Part shown: piece after piece, positions 63,336-64,000 of the stretch
Numbering within the stretch: the first letter of the stretch is position 1
Layout: every line of letters starts with the position of its first letter
Assembly: GCF_003651225.1 (NCBI RefSeq)
Contig: NZ_RCDB01000001.1
Location: forward strand, 372,001-436,000
Length of the DNA stretch: 64,000 nucleotides
Direction of reading: 5' to 3'
Source: Microbacterium telephonicum
Lineage (GTDB): Bacteria > Actinomycetota > Actinomycetes > Actinomycetales > Microbacteriaceae
Notes under the pieces: model-generated
The model's database searches: none
Told to the model about the DNA's origin: nothing
What the model saw: only the letters and a program-made list of their open reading frames with translations
Made by a program: the position numbers and the translations under genes

Positions 63336-63373
63336 TTGACAGAGTGTAGCGCTTAAGTATCTACTTGTGTCAA
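63336..63373. promoter_or_regulatory. Interleaved divergent promoters
   Basis: Plus strand: TTGACA (63336-63341), 16 bases, TATCTA (63358-63363), toward the small-gene operon. Minus strand: TTGACA (63373-63368), 19 bases, TACACT (63348-63343), toward the regulator and integrase genes. The two occupy the same 38 bases around an AGCGCT palindrome. Confidence 0.6.
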
Positions 63374-63406
63374 ACGTGGTCACGATTACATGAACGGGGG
63401 TTGATG

Positions 63407-63652
63407 ATGGCCACTCACACTGAAACCCGGGAAGAGATCGAATGGCTCTCCCCGCAGGACGTCGCCGACATGCTTCCCGGCGGCATCACGGTCGGGAAAC
63501 TCGAGCGGTGGCGGCGCGAGGGCGGGGGCCCGGTCTTCCACAAGCTCGGCAAGACCGTCGCCTACATCCGCAGCGAGGTCGACCAGTGGATCCGCGACAC
63601 CGCGTGCCGGTCGACGTCGGACACCTGGTCGCGCAGCCGGAGCCGGCGATGA
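63407..63652 (+). CDS. AlpA/MerR-type helix-turn-helix protein (possible excisionase)
   Basis: 81-residue protein. EWLSPQDVADMLPGGITVGK (12-31) then LERWRREGGGPVFHKLGKT and VAYIRSEVDQWI form the HTH_17 fold used by phage and plasmid excisionases and AlpA regulators. A basic Ser/Arg tail follows. The ATG at 63407, six bases after GGGGG, is preferred; an adjacent ATG at 63404 is in frame. First gene of an element operon; its stop overlaps the next start (ATGA). Confidence 0.75.
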   Translation: MATHTETREEIEWLSPQDVADMLPGGITVGKLERWRREGGGPVFHKLGKTVAYIRSEVDQWIRDTACRSTSDTWSRSRSRR

Positions 63653-63909
63653 TCACCGTCACCGTCTACTCCCTCGGCGAGGGCTGCCCGCACTGCGTGC
63701 GCACGTGCAAGTGCCTCACCGTCGCCGGCATCCGCTCGACCGTGATTGACATCACGGTGGATGAGGATGCGCGCCGGTTCGTGACCGAGCGGCTCGGGTA
63801 TGCGCAGGCGCCGGTCGTGGTGATCGACCAGGATCCGGCGGTGCACTGGTGCGGGTTCCGACCCGATCTGATCCAACAGGTCGCCGCGCGGACGGGGGCG
63901 AGCTCATGA
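63649..63909 (+). CDS. Glutaredoxin/NrdH-like redoxin
   Basis: 86-residue thioredoxin-fold protein. The redox motif is CPHC (13-16), with two further cysteines in RTCKCL. APVVVIDQDPAVHWCGFRPD holds the cis-proline and the NrdH-like ending. It would reduce disulfides, for example of ribonucleotide reductase. Such genes are frequent in actinophages and integrative elements. Overlaps by four bases at both ends show translational coupling. Confidence 0.85.
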   Translation: MITVTVYSLGEGCPHCVRTCKCLTVAGIRSTVIDITVDEDARRFVTERLGYAQAPVVVIDQDPAVHWCGFRPDLIQQVAARTGASS

Positions 63910-64000
63910 CCATCCCGGAGCCGGATTGGACGGCTTCGCTTGCCGAGATGGCGGCGTGGATCCGACAGATGCGACCGATCATCGGCACCACGGCGACCGA
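63906..64000 (+). CDS. Start of an unidentified gene (cut by window edge)
   Basis: ATG at 63906 overlaps the redoxin stop (ATGA). The visible 31 residues (MTIPEPDWTASLAEMAAWIR, then QMRPIIGTTAT) do not allow an assignment. It continues the element operon beyond the window. Confidence 0.6.
   Translation, partial: MTIPEPDWTASLAEMAAWIRQMRPIIGTTAT

Overview
The window is high-GC actinobacterial chromosome, most likely Microbacteriaceae and probably Microbacterium. The reasons are a GC content near 70 percent with GC-rich third codon positions, many ATGA/GTGA translational couplings, many promoters of the TANNNT type placed so that transcription would start at the start codon, and a strong excess of the word GGATGC/GCATCC. 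Most of it is ordinary chromosome. The last 2.7 kb is the left end of an integrated element that continues beyond the right edge.

Layout. 1-5.4 kb: the end of a GH51 arabinofuranosidase, an alditol oxidase, a TetR regulator, and a ddaH-rocD pair for arginine-type guanidino compounds. 5.5-10.6 kb: a membrane-anchored molybdopterin oxidoreductase, divergent from a coupled triad (circularly permuted ATP-grasp, alpha-E protein, transglutaminase). 10.8-17.6 kb: a CitE-like lyase, a MarR/MFS pair with a clear operator, a lysophospholipase-like hydrolase, a membrane protein, a lipoate ligase with swapped domain order, and a DNA methyltransferase that appears to carry a repeat element in frame. 17.7-22.4 kb: TetR divergent from a GH3 glycosidase, a DUF218 protein and an esterase. 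22.7-27.9 kb: a galactose regulon (galK, galT, galR, galE) with three matching operators. 28.1-33.2 kb: a HAD phosphatase, a PhnDCEE-type importer and an RpiR/SIS regulator, without C-P lyase genes. 33.4-47.6 kb: two sugar-acid or sugar catabolic operons (Gfo/Idh, epimerase, KdgD-like, enolase and semialdehyde dehydrogenase; then Gfo/Idh, DUF993 and isomerase), two LacI regulators, an M24-like protein and glycerate kinase. Four related LacI-type operators tie these together. 47.7-61.1 kb: ThuA-like protein, phosphoglucomutase, secreted and lipoproteins, prephenate dehydratase, an LLM oxidoreductase, photolyase, a diacylglycerol-kinase-like protein, seryl-tRNA synthetase, a HAD protein, tRNA-Ser(UGA) and an LCP protein. 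61.2-64 kb: tRNA-Ser(GCU), a tyrosine integrase, a putative regulator, overlapping divergent promoters and a coupled small-gene operon (AlpA-like HTH, glutaredoxin, unknown).

The strongest structure not explained by genes is a set of short palindromic repeat families. Family A is 98 bp, with GTTCACAACTCCGG-type ends and a position-matched core in three intergenic copies; a fourth, longer copy lies inside the methyltransferase frame. Several other nested palindromes sit at gene ends. None encodes a transposase here. No CRISPR array, rRNA or insertion sequence was seen.
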